DNA from: Aquimarina spongiae
Lineage (GTDB): Bacteria; Bacteroidota; Bacteroidia; Flavobacteriales; Flavobacteriaceae
DNA length: 64,000 nucleotides
NCBI RefSeq assembly: GCF_900141785.1
Contig: NZ_FQYP01000001.1
Coordinates: 930,001-994,000 of the forward strand
Direction: 5' to 3'
The notes under the pieces are model-generated. The model saw nothing but the letters and a program-made list of their open reading frames with translations, searched no databases and was not told the origin of the DNA. Below, one piece after another: positions 53,044 through 63,800 of this stretch (its first letter is position 1; every line of letters begins with the position of its first letter). A program made the translations under genes and the position numbers.

Positions 53044-55599
53044 ATGGATGATAATTTTTCACCTAGAGTAAAAGATGTAATTGCCTATAGTAAGGAAGAA
53101 GCTCTTAGATTGGGGCATGACTTTATAGGTACAGAACATCTTATGTTAGGATTATTGCGTGATGGAAGTGGAAAAGCAATTAGTATCCTTGATGCGTTAG
53201 ACATAGATTTAACTAACTTAAGAAGAAAAGTTGAAATTCTAAGCCCTGCAAATCCCAATGTAGCAGTTGCTTCAAACGAAAAAAAGAACTTACACTTAAC
53301 CAGGCAAGCAGAAAGAGCTTTAAAAACGACCTTTCTGGAAGCCAAATTATTTCAAAGTTCCTCAATTAATACCGCACATTTATTGCTATGTATTTTGAGA
53401 AACGAAAATGACCCAACCACAAAACTTTTAAATCGTTTAAAAGTAGATTATGATAATGTTAAAGACCAATTTAAATATATGATCGCAAACGAAGAAGAAT
53501 ATCTAGACAACCCAAAAGCAGAATCCTTCTCTGAAGATGATGATGATTTAACAGGAGATGCTTCAAAAGAAAATCCGTTTAATTCTCCAGGTTCTGGTAG
53601 TAAAGCCGGCAAGAAATCTAAAACTCCTGTTTTGGATAATTTTGGTCGTGATCTTACCGCCATGGCAGAAGAAGGAAAGCTTGATCCTGTAGTAGGTCGA
53701 TCCAAAGAAATTGAACGTGTATCTCAAATTTTGAGCCGTCGTAAAAAGAATAATCCTTTGCTAATTGGTGAACCTGGTGTTGGTAAATCCGCCATCGCCG
53801 AAGGTTTGGCACTTCGCATAGTGAAACGAAAAGTCTCTCGTATTCTTTTTGATAAACGAGTGGTTACACTGGATCTCGCTAGTTTGGTAGCCGGAACAAA
53901 ATACCGTGGGCAATTCGAAGAACGAATGAAAGCGGTAATGAATGAACTGGAGAAAAATGATGACATCATCCTTTTTATTGATGAAATACATACGATTGTA
54001 GGTGCAGGTGGTGCTACCGGAAGCCTTGATGCTTCTAATATGTTCAAACCAGCATTGGCAAGAGGAGAAATTCAATGTATAGGAGCTACTACGCTGGACG
54101 AGTATCGTCAATACATCGAAAAAGATGGAGCACTTGAGCGTCGTTTCCAAAAAGTAATTGTAGAACCTACAAATATTGAAGAAACGATAGAAATCCTTAA
54201 CAATATTAAGGAGAAGTATGAAGAACATCATAATGTAAGCTACACACCGGATGCTATAGAAGCTTGTGTTAAGCTTACCAACAGGTATATGACGGATCGT
54301 TTTTTACCAGACAAAGCTATCGATGCTTTGGATGAAGCTGGTTCTAGAGTGCACATCACTAATATAGATGTACCTAAGAAAGTTCTTGATCTCGAAAAGA
54401 AATTGGAAGAGGTTAGAGAATTAAAGAATAGCGTAGTCAAAAAACAGAAGTATGAAGAGGCTGCAAAGCTAAGGGATGATGAAAAAAATCTGGAAAAGGA
54501 ATTGAGTGTAGCCCAAGAACAGTGGGAAAAAGAATCCAAACTTCATAAAGAAACTGTAGATGAGGAAAATGTAGCTGACGTAGTTTCTATGATGACAGGA
54601 ATTCCCGTGAATCGTATCGCTCAGACGGAAAGCAACAAACTTGCAGAACTTCCCAATTTGATCAAAGGAAAGGTAATTGGGCAGGATGAGGCTGTAAATA
54701 AAGTAGTGAAAGCAATACAGCGTAATCGTGCAGGATTGAAAGATCCTAACAAACCTATTGGTTCCTTCATTTTCTTGGGACAAACAGGTGTTGGAAAAAC
54801 ACAGTTAGCAAAAGTATTAGCCAAAGAGCTGTTTGATAGTGAAGATACATTAATTCGTATCGACATGAGTGAATACATGGAAAAATTCGCCGTGTCTAGA
54901 CTAATTGGTGCGCCTCCGGGATACGTAGGATACGAAGAAGGCGGGCAGCTTACCGAAAAGGTAAGAAGAAAGCCTTATTCTGTGATTCTATTAGACGAGA
55001 TCGAAAAAGCACATCCTGATGTGTTCAATATGATGTTACAGGTACTTGATGATGGTTATCTTACAGATAGTTTGGGTCGTAAAATCGACTTTAGAAACAC
55101 CATTATCATTATGACCTCTAATATTGGTGCTCGTAAACTTAAAGACTTTGGACAAGGTGTTGGTTTTGGAACGACTGCCAAAAAGTCTCAAGCCGAAGAT
55201 TATGCCAAAGGTGTGATTGAAAACGCACTCAAAAAGGCATTTGCACCTGAGTTCCTGAATCGAGTTGATGATGTGATTGTGTTTAACGCTCTTGAAAGAG
55301 AAGATATTCACAAGATCATCGATATCGAACTTGATAAGTTATATGGAAGAATCAAAGGTCTTGGTTATGATCTTTCTTTAAGTGAAAAAGCGAAGGACTA
55401 TATCACTGAAAAAGGATTTGACAAACAATATGGTGCCAGACCATTGAAAAGAGCTATTCAAAAATATATTGAGGATGCTCTTGCTGAAGAGATTATTAAC
55501 GCTAAACTTCAAGAAGGAGATAGTATCTTTATGGATATAGATGATTCTGGAGAATTGACGATCAGCATCGAAAAAGCTGAAAAATCAACCGAATCGTAA
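53044..55599 (+). CDS. clpC: ATP-dependent Clp protease ATP-binding subunit ClpC
   Basis: An 851-residue HSP100 unfoldase that feeds proteins to ClpP. Clp N-terminal repeats at about 1-145 (HDFIGTEHLMLGLLRDGSG; NTAHLLLCILRNEND), then AAA+ domain 1 with Walker A GEPGVGKS and DEIHTIVGAGG, a UVR-type middle domain (QKYEEAAKLRDDEKNLEKEL) about 445-500, AAA+ domain 2 with GQTGVGKT and DEIEKAHPDVF, and the D2-small C-terminal domain (KQYGARPLKRAIQKYIEDAL). Single gene with its own terminator; likely stress-induced. Confidence 0.97.
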   Translation: MDDNFSPRVKDVIAYSKEEALRLGHDFIGTEHLMLGLLRDGSGKAISILDALDIDLTNLRRKVEILSPANPNVAVASNEKKNLHLTRQAERALKTTFLEAKLFQSSSINTAHLLLCILRNENDPTTKLLNRLKVDYDNVKDQFKYMIANEEEYLDNPKAESFSEDDDDLTGDASKENPFNSPGSGSKAGKKSKTPVLDNFGRDLTAMAEEGKLDPVVGRSKEIERVSQILSRRKKNNPLLIGEPGVGKSAIAEGLALRIVKRKVSRILFDKRVVTLDLASLVAGTKYRGQFEERMKAVMNELEKNDDIILFIDEIHTIVGAGGATGSLDASNMFKPALARGEIQCIGATTLDEYRQYIEKDGALERRFQKVIVEPTNIEETIEILNNIKEKYEEHHNVSYTPDAIEACVKLTNRYMTDRFLPDKAIDALDEAGSRVHITNIDVPKKVLDLEKKLEEVRELKNSVVKKQKYEEAAKLRDDEKNLEKELSVAQEQWEKESKLHKETVDEENVADVVSMMTGIPVNRIAQTESNKLAELPNLIKGKVIGQDEAVNKVVKAIQRNRAGLKDPNKPIGSFIFLGQTGVGKTQLAKVLAKELFDSEDTLIRIDMSEYMEKFAVSRLIGAPPGYVGYEEGGQLTEKVRRKPYSVILLDEIEKAHPDVFNMMLQVLDDGYLTDSLGRKIDFRNTIIIMTSNIGARKLKDFGQGVGFGTTAKKSQAEDYAKGVIENALKKAFAPEFLNRVDDVIVFNALEREDIHKIIDIELDKLYGRIKGLGYDLSLSEKAKDYITEKGFDKQYGARPLKRAIQKYIEDALAEEIINAKLQEGDSIFMDIDDSGELTISIEKAEKSTES

Positions 55600-55622
55600 C
55601 ATCCAAAAAAAGTAATATGTTT

Positions 55623-55653
55623 AAACCGCTGTTGATAAACGGCGGTTTTTTTT
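55623..55653 (+). terminator. Terminator of clpC
   Basis: AAACCGCTGTT pairs with AACGGCGGTTT (one G-U) around GATA, followed by a T run. Confidence 0.88.
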
Positions 55654-55719
55654 ATCTCAAAGAATTTGATATTTATGATTTTCCTTTTACATTGATCGCG
55701 CTAAGCTAACTAACAATAC

Positions 55720-56088
55720 ATGATTAAATCTTATACCCTTGATTTCTGTACCCTGGAAATTCATGATGATTATGTACTTGCAGTAATGAATGAAGGCATT
55801 ACTGTCGACAAACAGAACAATGCTGTCTTGATAGAAATAGCGGAAAGTCATTTTGATACCCCTTTTGTATATATTACACATAGAATTCACTCCTATTCGG
55901 TTGATCCTATAGTGTATATAAGAACAGCCCAGATCAAACAGTTAAAAGGATTTGCGGTGGTTTCTAAAGATCCCGTTCAAAAAACACAAACCACCTACGA
56001 GAAAACATTTTTCAACAAGGAATTCTGGCATTTTGAGACTATGGAAGATGCCTTGAAATGGAAAAACAAACTTCTAAAAAAAGGGTAA
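55720..56088 (+). CDS. Small SpoIIAA/STAS-like protein, paralogue 1
   Basis: A 122-residue cytoplasmic protein of alternating strands and helices (MIKSYTLDFCTLEIHDDYVLAVMNEGI; NAVLIEIAESHF; PFVYITHRIHSYSVDPIVY; GFAVVSKDPVQ) ending in a helix (MEDALKWKNKLLKKG). The fold resembles SpoIIAA-like/STAS regulatory domains; that assignment is a guess. Paralogue 2 lies 112 bp downstream, and both keep the segment HRIHSYSV or NRIHSYSV, which may be functional. Confidence 0.68.
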   Translation: MIKSYTLDFCTLEIHDDYVLAVMNEGITVDKQNNAVLIEIAESHFDTPFVYITHRIHSYSVDPIVYIRTAQIKQLKGFAVVSKDPVQKTQTTYEKTFFNKEFWHFETMEDALKWKNKLLKKG

Positions 56089-56200
56089 CAAAAACACTTT
56101 ATATACCTAAGGATTAATATTTTAACTTTTGTTTAATCTAGTTTTATCGTAAATTAAAGGCACATTAGCCATACTTAGATATAGTAATTCATTAGTGAAA

Positions 56201-56584
56201 ATGATAAAATACTATGATTTAGGTTTTACTACGGTCGAAGTGCATCAAAATTACCTCACCAATACTATTTCTTCTGGTTTTTTGGTTTTACCCGAGCATA
56301 ACAAGATTCTATTAGAGTTTGTAAATACGCATTTCAACAACCGAAACTTTGTGTACATCTCTAACCGAATACATTCATACTCGGTAAACCCAACAATATA
56401 TCATGAAACCAAAAAAATTGATAACATGTTGGGTATCGCTGTAGTATCAAAGAACCCCCGGCAAAAATTACTCTCTGAACTAGAGGGTTCTTTCTATAAA
56501 AAAGACTTGAAGTACTTTTCTTCTATGATTGAAGCATTACGATGGAAAGATGCATTGCTCAAAAAGGCGGCATCAATCCAATAA
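56201..56584 (+). CDS. Small SpoIIAA/STAS-like protein, paralogue 2
   Basis: A 127-residue paralogue of the preceding gene: MIKYYDLGFTTVEVHQNYL, VLPEHNKILLEFVNTHF, FVYISNRIHSYSVNPTIY, GIAVVSKNPRQKLL and a final helix EALRWKDALLKKAA. An in-frame GTG at 56195 would add two residues; ATG 56201 aligns with paralogue 1 and is preferred. Its 3' end overlaps the convergent xylanase gene by 12 bp. Function unknown. Confidence 0.68.
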   Translation: MIKYYDLGFTTVEVHQNYLTNTISSGFLVLPEHNKILLEFVNTHFNNRNFVYISNRIHSYSVNPTIYHETKKIDNMLGIAVVSKNPRQKLLSELEGSFYKKDLKYFSSMIEALRWKDALLKKAASIQ

Positions 56585-57967
56585 TACTTTTATAAAACTA
56601 AAATAGGCTTCTTTTTTCTCGAAAGAGGCATCGAATAAAAGTGGCCACTCTGGTCTGCCATTATTTTCTGGAATTAACCATGTATCATCATCTTTAAGCC
56701 CCCAAAGCGTAATCGCATACTTTTGTGCTTGTGGAATCGCGTTAAAAATTTCAACTATCTCTGCCACCCTTGCTGCCTGGGCCATTGAGCGCTCTGCAGT
56801 GAATTCAGTTAAATCATCAACAGCATTTACTTTTACGTCAAGTTCTGCAAAATGTATAAGCACATCTTTTGCAACCAATTCGTCGGTAGCATCCTGTATT
56901 TCTTGTCTGCTAGGAAAATTATAATCTATATGCATTTGATATCCTACTCCGTCGATTAAATTATTAGCCTTCAAATTGTCTACCATCATCAACACTTTAC
57001 CTCTTTTGGTAGCATCAAAAGTCATATTGTAATCATTGTAAAACAGTTTTACATCCGGATCAGCGGCTCTTGCAAACTCAAAACACTTTTGAACATAGTT
57101 CTCCCCCATTCTTTGCAAAAACAAGGTGTTTCTCCATTGAACAGCAGGATCATCGTCAATAGCTTCGTTTACGACATCCCAAGAGTTGATTTTACCTTTA
57201 TATCTGGTAAGCACCGCATTAATATATTGCCCGATCAAATCTTCAAATTCCTGATCTGTTCCTGCAAAATTTTCTAATGCTTCCGGTACACTACGATGCC
57301 AAATCAAAGTATGACCATGCACATTCATACCATTCGTTTCGGCATAGTTGATCAAAGCATCTACTTTACTCCAATCATAAATGATATTACCTGACCCATC
57401 AATGCCCGTAAATACAGAAGCCATTTTCATATCATTCTCGGCAGTAATGCTATTGAACTCTCTTTTATACACCTCATCATAGGCAGCGATTTGAGTTCTA
57501 GCGGCAGAAACGGCCACGCCTACTAGAAAATTATTTTCTGCTGCTTGCTTCAGCGTGACATCATCAGTAATTTCGGTATCCGTACTAACATCAATAATGT
57601 TTGAGTTACCAGAGCTTTCTCCATCAACCACAGCTCGTACTCTATAATAATATTGAGTATTTTGTGCTAACCCAGACACAGTTTCAAACAATTGATTCAC
57701 CGATCTGTTTTCATATCCTTGCAAAAATGAAGAGAAACCAGCATTATCTGAGACATCCAACTGGTACTCTCCTGCTCTAAATACTGGATCCCAATTGGCT
57801 CTAAAACTGGTAAAAGCTATTTCTGAGGCTGCTGTTGCAACTGGCGATGATATTGTTCCCTGTCCTTGATCATCACTATCATCATTAGAGCATGAGACAA
57901 AAATTATAATGGCAAGAGACACCATTGCCAGGAAAAGTATTTTACTTATTTCTTTTATTCGTAACAT
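56573..57967 (-). CDS. GH10 endo-1,4-beta-xylanase, surface lipoprotein
   Basis: A 464-residue xylan-cleaving enzyme. Lipobox IFVSC (Cys26) points to a lipoprotein, as is usual in utilisation loci. A fibronectin type III domain spans about 40-130 (FTSFRANWDPVFRAGEYQLDV), and the GH10 barrel spans about 135-460: TAENDMKMAS, HGHTLIWHRSVPEAL, acid/base Glu268 in WDVVNEAI, NDYN, and nucleophile Glu375 in FAELDVKVN. The last gene of the susC-susD-SGBP-xylanase operon; 94 bp downstream of the glycan-binding gene. Confidence 0.95.
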   Translation of the reverse strand: MLRIKEISKILFLAMVSLAIIIFVSCSNDDSDDQGQGTISSPVATAASEIAFTSFRANWDPVFRAGEYQLDVSDNAGFSSFLQGYENRSVNQLFETVSGLAQNTQYYYRVRAVVDGESSGNSNIIDVSTDTEITDDVTLKQAAENNFLVGVAVSAARTQIAAYDEVYKREFNSITAENDMKMASVFTGIDGSGNIIYDWSKVDALINYAETNGMNVHGHTLIWHRSVPEALENFAGTDQEFEDLIGQYINAVLTRYKGKINSWDVVNEAIDDDPAVQWRNTLFLQRMGENYVQKCFEFARAADPDVKLFYNDYNMTFDATKRGKVLMMVDNLKANNLIDGVGYQMHIDYNFPSRQEIQDATDELVAKDVLIHFAELDVKVNAVDDLTEFTAERSMAQAARVAEIVEIFNAIPQAQKYAITLWGLKDDDTWLIPENNGRPEWPLLFDASFEKKEAYFSFIKVLLD

Positions 57968-58061
57968 ATTTCTTTATGATTTACAAGGAGAAGATCACAC
58001 AACAAAAGTCGCATTCCTTTCTCCCTGTTGGTATTACTCTCTTTATTAATCTACTACTTAT

Positions 58062-59261
58062 TTATTCCAGTTCTAAAACTTCGAATTTGATATTATCATA
58101 TTTGTATCCAGACGGAACCACTCCTGCTCCTCCTTCGTGGCTGATCTGCATTTTTACCGCTATAATGGTAGATGGATTTACATCACCATTACTCTGATTA
58201 CCAGGATCAAAACTGAAACCAAAATCAGACATTCTTAATCGTAAGGTTTGCCATCCTGTCCCTTCCAATGGAACTTTGAATAGCCAATTACTTCGATCAT
58301 CTTCCAGAACAAATTCCATCACTGTTCCTGGAAAACCATCTCCGTTAATATCAATGATCAAAAATGCATTCTCGGCATCTGTAGAAGTTGTCACCGAGGC
58401 TATACTTTGATGTGAGCTTCCCGTAAAAGGATCAGTACCCGTATCATCCCATACAATTTCGGCACCTGTACTTCCGTCCGCTCCAATTCCAGCTGCAATA
58501 CGGAACATATTGTCTCCATAACTAAACCAATCCGAAGGATAATCATCATTGATACTAGGAATTCCGTTTCCTTCAAAATCTGTGATCAAAATTTCAACAA
58601 TACCGCCTAGAATTGGTAAATCTTTTGAGACGGATCCGGCAGCAGTAACCAGAGTAAATTCTGTAGTTTCGGTTTTTCCCTCTGGAAATATAAAGGTGAG
58701 TTCCTGCGGAGAAACCACGGTAAATTCTCCCACCGATTCTCCATCGATCAAAACATCTTCAACATTAAAAAACCAATCTCCAAATACTCGAATTTCAACA
58801 CCAGCTTCGGCTTTATCCGGAGCAAAAGTATCCTGAACAGTTAAAGTGGGTTCTGGTTGAATGATTTCAAATTCTGTAGACACCGTAGTTCCAAACTGAT
58901 TTTTAAAGGTGACTTTTTGATTTCCAAAACGACTCCCAAGATCCACATCAAAAGGAACATTAAAAAAAAGTGCCACATCAGAATTCAAAGTAGTATTAAA
59001 GCCTACATTAATTTTATCGTCAAAAATGATCTCTTTCATATTACTTAGACCACTACCTTCTACTCTTACCAGTACATCTGGGAAACCAGAATTGATCCTT
59101 GGATCGTCTCCCAACGATAATATATTTGAGATTACAGGGTCTCCAAAGGTTTCTTCTTTACTATCGTTCTCACAAGAGGATAATACTATGAATGCCACCA
59201 ATGGTAAACATAAAACCAGTAAGTTATAGATAGAAAATCTTGATTTATTATTTCTTATCAT
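58062..59261 (-). CDS. Surface glycan-binding lipoprotein with IPT/TIG domain
   Basis: A 399-residue SusE/F-position lipoprotein. Lipobox VLSSC near residue 30. Two IPT/TIG-like Ig domains follow (DPVISNILSLGDDPRINSGFPDVLVRVEGSGLSNMKEI; PTLTVQDTFAPDKAEAGVEIRVFGDWFFNVEDVLIDG), and a carbohydrate-binding-like jelly roll at about 228-395 (ITDFEGNGIP, DWFSYGDNMF, WQTLRLRMSDFGF, YKYDNIKFEV). It presumably holds xylan at the surface next to SusCD. Gap to susD is 11 bp. Confidence 0.88.
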   Translation of the reverse strand: MIRNNKSRFSIYNLLVLCLPLVAFIVLSSCENDSKEETFGDPVISNILSLGDDPRINSGFPDVLVRVEGSGLSNMKEIIFDDKINVGFNTTLNSDVALFFNVPFDVDLGSRFGNQKVTFKNQFGTTVSTEFEIIQPEPTLTVQDTFAPDKAEAGVEIRVFGDWFFNVEDVLIDGESVGEFTVVSPQELTFIFPEGKTETTEFTLVTAAGSVSKDLPILGGIVEILITDFEGNGIPSINDDYPSDWFSYGDNMFRIAAGIGADGSTGAEIVWDDTGTDPFTGSSHQSIASVTTSTDAENAFLIIDINGDGFPGTVMEFVLEDDRSNWLFKVPLEGTGWQTLRLRMSDFGFSFDPGNQSNGDVNPSTIIAVKMQISHEGGAGVVPSGYKYDNIKFEVLELE

Positions 59262-59272
59262 GATGTATTGTA

Positions 59273-60850
59273 TTAATCATTAATTACATAATCTACCGCT
59301 GGACTTGTTGTGTCTATAAATGATAACTCTGCAGCTGGAATAGGAAAAAGAAAATTGGCGTTATCTATATCGGTCACAAACACGGGATCGGTATCTAATG
59401 GCACTAAGCTATTTGCCGTACCTCTGTTCTGTACTCTGATAATATCTCTTGCCATGGTTCTATCCAGTCGCAACAAATCCAACCAGAATTTACCGGCTTC
59501 CAAAGCCAATTCTATTCTTCTCTCATTCATAAGATCCTCTTTGCTGATCATCATTTTTTCCGAAAGACCTGCCCTTCTTCTCACCTGGTTAAAAGCGTCT
59601 ATTGCTTGTGCATCTCCTGTAGATGCGCCGTTTCCTAAAATAGCTTCGGCGTATATCAATAAGATATCCGCGTACCTCATCAGCTGAGTACTCATTTCAG
59701 TTCTCATAAAAAATACGTTAGGATGTTCGTTTAGAGAACCTACCACATATTTCCGGTATCGAATTTTGGTGGCCGAATTATCACCATTTTCAGGAAAAGT
59801 ATATCCCCCATCCACGGTTTTTAATTCATCATACTGTCGCCCGGGTTCCATAATGATCCATTTACGCCGTAAATCCTCTTCTCCGGGATCTGCTACTTTA
59901 TCAAACGCCAAAAACAAATCTACACTGGGTGCTACAGAACCAAAAGCTCCGTTATTTCCCACCAAATCATCATCATCAATTAAGTACGCCTGATTGGTAT
60001 TTTGTATGCCCCATAATCCATTGATCGAAGTCCAAACCCATCTGTAAATCCCTTCTCGGTTTACACTTAGCGATGGGTTTATAAACTGATCCTGGTAGTT
60101 GGATTGCAGGCTATGTAATCCGCTATCGATAACCATTTTTGCATATGCTCTGGCGTTTTCATAGTCTTTTAAGGTCAGGTGCATTTCTGCAAGAAATGCC
60201 CAGGGAGCTGTTTTCCCTACTCGACGTTGATCCGAAGGATTAAGCGGTAATAGATCCGCTGCCTTTTTCAAATCGCTTTCGATAAAGGCATAAATACTAG
60301 GAACTGTATTCAAACGATATCTTGTAGAGGTATCTGCTGTAATCTGATCAATCACAGGAATCTCTCCCCACAATCTGACCAAATAGAAGTAAGCAAAAGC
60401 TCTTACAAATCGAGCTTCTCCTTCTACCTGATTTTTAACTTCTTCAGAAATATCAGGACTTAAGCCTTGATCAATAATCTTTAATAGTTGATTGGCATCA
60501 GCAATCCCTTTGTAAAAACCTTCCCAGCCTTCTAAAAGTGTTCGGTTATTGACTCCCACCGCAAACAGTTTATAAGGCGCATCAGCTTCGAACCCTATAG
60601 AATTACCCGCCAACATATCCAAAGAATACATAAACTTGTCATTGGCAGTAAAAAATGCTTGACCATATAATGTATTTGCTCCAGCTAGTAATTGATCATC
60701 GGTCATATAAAAATTATCCTCGGTAATCGTATCTACTACCGGTACTTCTAAAAAATCGTCTCCGCAAGAAGCGAGAAAGATCAACATCAAAACGTGTGTA
60801 AAAATTTTATAACTATTTTTCATACCCATCATATTATTTTCCTTTTTCAT
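59273..60850 (-). CDS. SusD/RagB family nutrient-binding lipoprotein
   Basis: A 525-residue outer-membrane lipoprotein that caps the SusC transporter and binds oligosaccharide. Lipobox IFLASCG (a start at an inner Met10 is possible), then the SusD-like TPR-rich fold: VDTITEDNFYMTDDQLLAGANTLYG, EGEARFVRAFAYFYLVRLWGEIPVI, TAPWAFLAEMHLTLKDYENARAYAKMVIDSG, and the C-terminal RRRAGLSEKMMI...LMNERRIELALEAGKFWLDLLRLDR. Translationally coupled to susC, with its ATG 2 bp after the susC stop. Confidence 0.96.
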   Translation of the reverse strand: MKKENNMMGMKNSYKIFTHVLMLIFLASCGDDFLEVPVVDTITEDNFYMTDDQLLAGANTLYGQAFFTANDKFMYSLDMLAGNSIGFEADAPYKLFAVGVNNRTLLEGWEGFYKGIADANQLLKIIDQGLSPDISEEVKNQVEGEARFVRAFAYFYLVRLWGEIPVIDQITADTSTRYRLNTVPSIYAFIESDLKKAADLLPLNPSDQRRVGKTAPWAFLAEMHLTLKDYENARAYAKMVIDSGLHSLQSNYQDQFINPSLSVNREGIYRWVWTSINGLWGIQNTNQAYLIDDDDLVGNNGAFGSVAPSVDLFLAFDKVADPGEEDLRRKWIIMEPGRQYDELKTVDGGYTFPENGDNSATKIRYRKYVVGSLNEHPNVFFMRTEMSTQLMRYADILLIYAEAILGNGASTGDAQAIDAFNQVRRRAGLSEKMMISKEDLMNERRIELALEAGKFWLDLLRLDRTMARDIIRVQNRGTANSLVPLDTDPVFVTDIDNANFLFPIPAAELSFIDTTSPAVDYVIND

Positions 60851-60852
60851 AA

Positions 60853-63800
60853 TTAAAATTGAACATTAAGTCCAAGAGTAATAGTTCTTGGAACTGGATA
60901 TCTACCAAAATCAATTCCCTTCAGTAATGCACTTTGATTTAGAGAACCTACTTCTGGGTCATAACCGGAATAATTCGTTAGTGTATATATATTTTGGAGA
61001 ATGGTATATACTCGTACCCGATCAAAAAAGTTGTTTTTACCAAATGTGTCTTTTGGCAATGTGCAGCCTAATGTTACACTTTGTATCCTGAGATAAGAAC
61101 CATCTTCAATAAAACGATCCGATACTCTTGTGTTTCCATTTCTATCTCCATCAGAATATCTAGGTAAACTTCCATTAGGGTTTGTAGCGCTATATCTATC
61201 AATAACTGTAGTTGCTTGATTTGAATTGAAGCGATTGATCCCTTCTGTAAAAACTCTGGTATAATTGTAAATATCGTTACCATATGATCCCTGAAGAAAG
61301 ATCGATAAGTCAAACATTCTGTATCTAAAGTTGTTGGTAATACTGAAGGTAAAGTCTGGATGCGGATTACCTATGAATGTCCTATCATTGGCATCAATAA
61401 CGCCATCATCATTCAAATCTCTGAATCGAATATCTCCTAGCCACGTTCCATTGGCCTCACTAATAGAGCTTTCCGCAGGAATAGGACCATTGTTTAGTTC
61501 TTCCTGGGATCTAAACAAACCATCGGTAACAAAACCAAAGAACATTCCGATGGGTTGTCCTACTTGCGATCTGGTTAAATCGGCAATAACATCCTCATCT
61601 TGTATCGTACCTATAATAGCATCATCATCATTGGATAGTTCTCTGATTTCATTTCTATATAGAGAAAAAACAATATTGGAATCCCAGCTAAAATGCTCTT
61701 TATTAATATTCTTTGTCGACAAATTCACATCAATACCATCGTTGATCATTTCTCCAAAATTCAATACTGGAGGTTGAATACCGATAAAAGACAAGGAGTT
61801 CAAACTTCCTAAAAAGCCTGGTAAGGGTTGAATAGCCAAAAAGTCTTTTGACGTTTTTCTATATACATCTACATCTAATCGGATTTTACTATTCAAGAAT
61901 CCTAATTCTACTCCCAGGTTAGGCGAAATCAACGATTCCCAAGCGACATCTGCATTTGGAAAGTTTGCGGCGCTAAACCCACTCCCTAAAGCTGTATTTA
62001 CATTTCTAAGCAAGGTTCTGAAAAGATTATCACTGATCTGTTGGTTACCACTGGTACCGTATCCTACCCTTATCTTGAAGTAATCCCATACATTGGAAAC
62101 GCTTTCCATAAAAGGTTCTTCACTCACTACCCATGCTGCAGAAGCTGATGGAAACACCCCCCAACGATTATTAGGTCCAAATTTTGAAGATCCATCATAT
62201 CGCACCGAGGCAGATAGCAAATACTTGTCTAAATAATTGTAATTGATTCTACCAAAGTAAGACGCGATAGTACTAGATCCCTCAAAAGATTCTGCCAATG
62301 ACTCTTCGGCATCACCCGTATTTAAGCCATCCACTTCATTACTTGGGAAATTTGATCGTTGTCCTGACAAACCTTGAAATTGGCTCTTCTGCGCCTCGGC
62401 CCCTAATAACAATCTAAATCTATGATCTCCAAATTGTGGTGAATAGGTCAAGTAATTTTTAAATAGATAATAAAAACCTTCGTTTGCTGACTTAAATGCT
62501 GTATTGGTATCATTTTTAATAGATCCAAAATCAAAGGTTGGAAAAAAACTTTCGGTCTTTGCAGTATTATAATCGTATCCAAGATCTGTTCTAAAACTTA
62601 AATTGTTTGCTAGTTGCAGATCCAAAAATAGGTTTCCATTGATTTTATATCGCTCTAGCGTACTACTCCTAATTTCTGCAGATGCTACCGGGTTTAATGC
62701 AGCGGTATTACCCAACACATTGTCTGGCGATCCGAAGGTTCCGTCTGGATTTCTGATAGGTATATCTGGAGTCTGTCTTAAAGCTGTAGTTATGGTACCA
62801 TTTCGAGAATCGTTTAACCCCACTTCTTCAAGAGAATTACTCAAATTAATATTATGTCCAAATTTCAACCAGTCATTTACCTTGTAGTCCAAATTTAATC
62901 GAGCTCCAAATCTTCGTAGCCCAGAATTAATAACAATTCCTTCCTGGTCAAAATAATTGATCGATGCATAAAACTTTGCATTTTCTTTACCGCCTGACAA
63001 TGACAGTTGATGATTTGTGATTGGTGCTGCTCGAAAAATAGCGCGCTGCCAATCTGTCCCTTCTCCCAAAATACTGGGATCCTCGAACTGAGGAAGCGGC
63101 GGGAGATTTACTGATGGTGTTTGTCTGGCTTCATTAGTATACGCAGCATACTCTCTAAGGTTCATCATATCAATCAAGTTTGGAGCAAACTGTACCCCTC
63201 CGTAGGTTTCATAACTGATTTTAGCCTTTCCTACCTTTCCTCGTTTTGTGGTAATCAGCACCACACCGTTCGATGCTTGAGCTCCATAAATGGCAGCTGC
63301 AGATGCATCTTTTAATACCGTTATAGATTCTATATCATTTGGATTTAACGCAGAAAGTGGACTTACCGCTGTTTGCCCTCCTGTACCTCCAAAACGAGAA
63401 AAATTGAAAGATTGCGTAGAAGCATTGGTTACGTTTACTCCATCAATGATATAAAGAGGTTCGTTGGTTCCTGTAACCGATGTGATCCCCCTAACCCGTA
63501 TAGAAACTGCTCCTCCAGGTTGTCCAGAACTTCGGGTAACGGTAACACCGGAAACTAACCCCTGAATTCCCTGATCAATATTGGGGATAGTTTGCTTTGC
63601 TAGCGTTTCTGCACTGATGGTAGAAATTGCAGAGGTTAAGTCTTTTTTACTACTTTCTCCGTATCCTATTAATACGACTTCATCCAAATCGGTGGCATCC
63701 TGAGTCATGACGATGTTGATGCGTTTTGAATCGGTGTAAATTCTTTCTACGGTTTCCATTCCCAGATATGAGAATTGTATGGTGTTTCCTTTAGAAACCC

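Noticed and set aside
53724-54783. Several minus-strand frames of about 100-156 codons in clpC
   Set aside because: All are antisense to conserved AAA+ coding sequence with Ser/Phe-rich translations and no start context.
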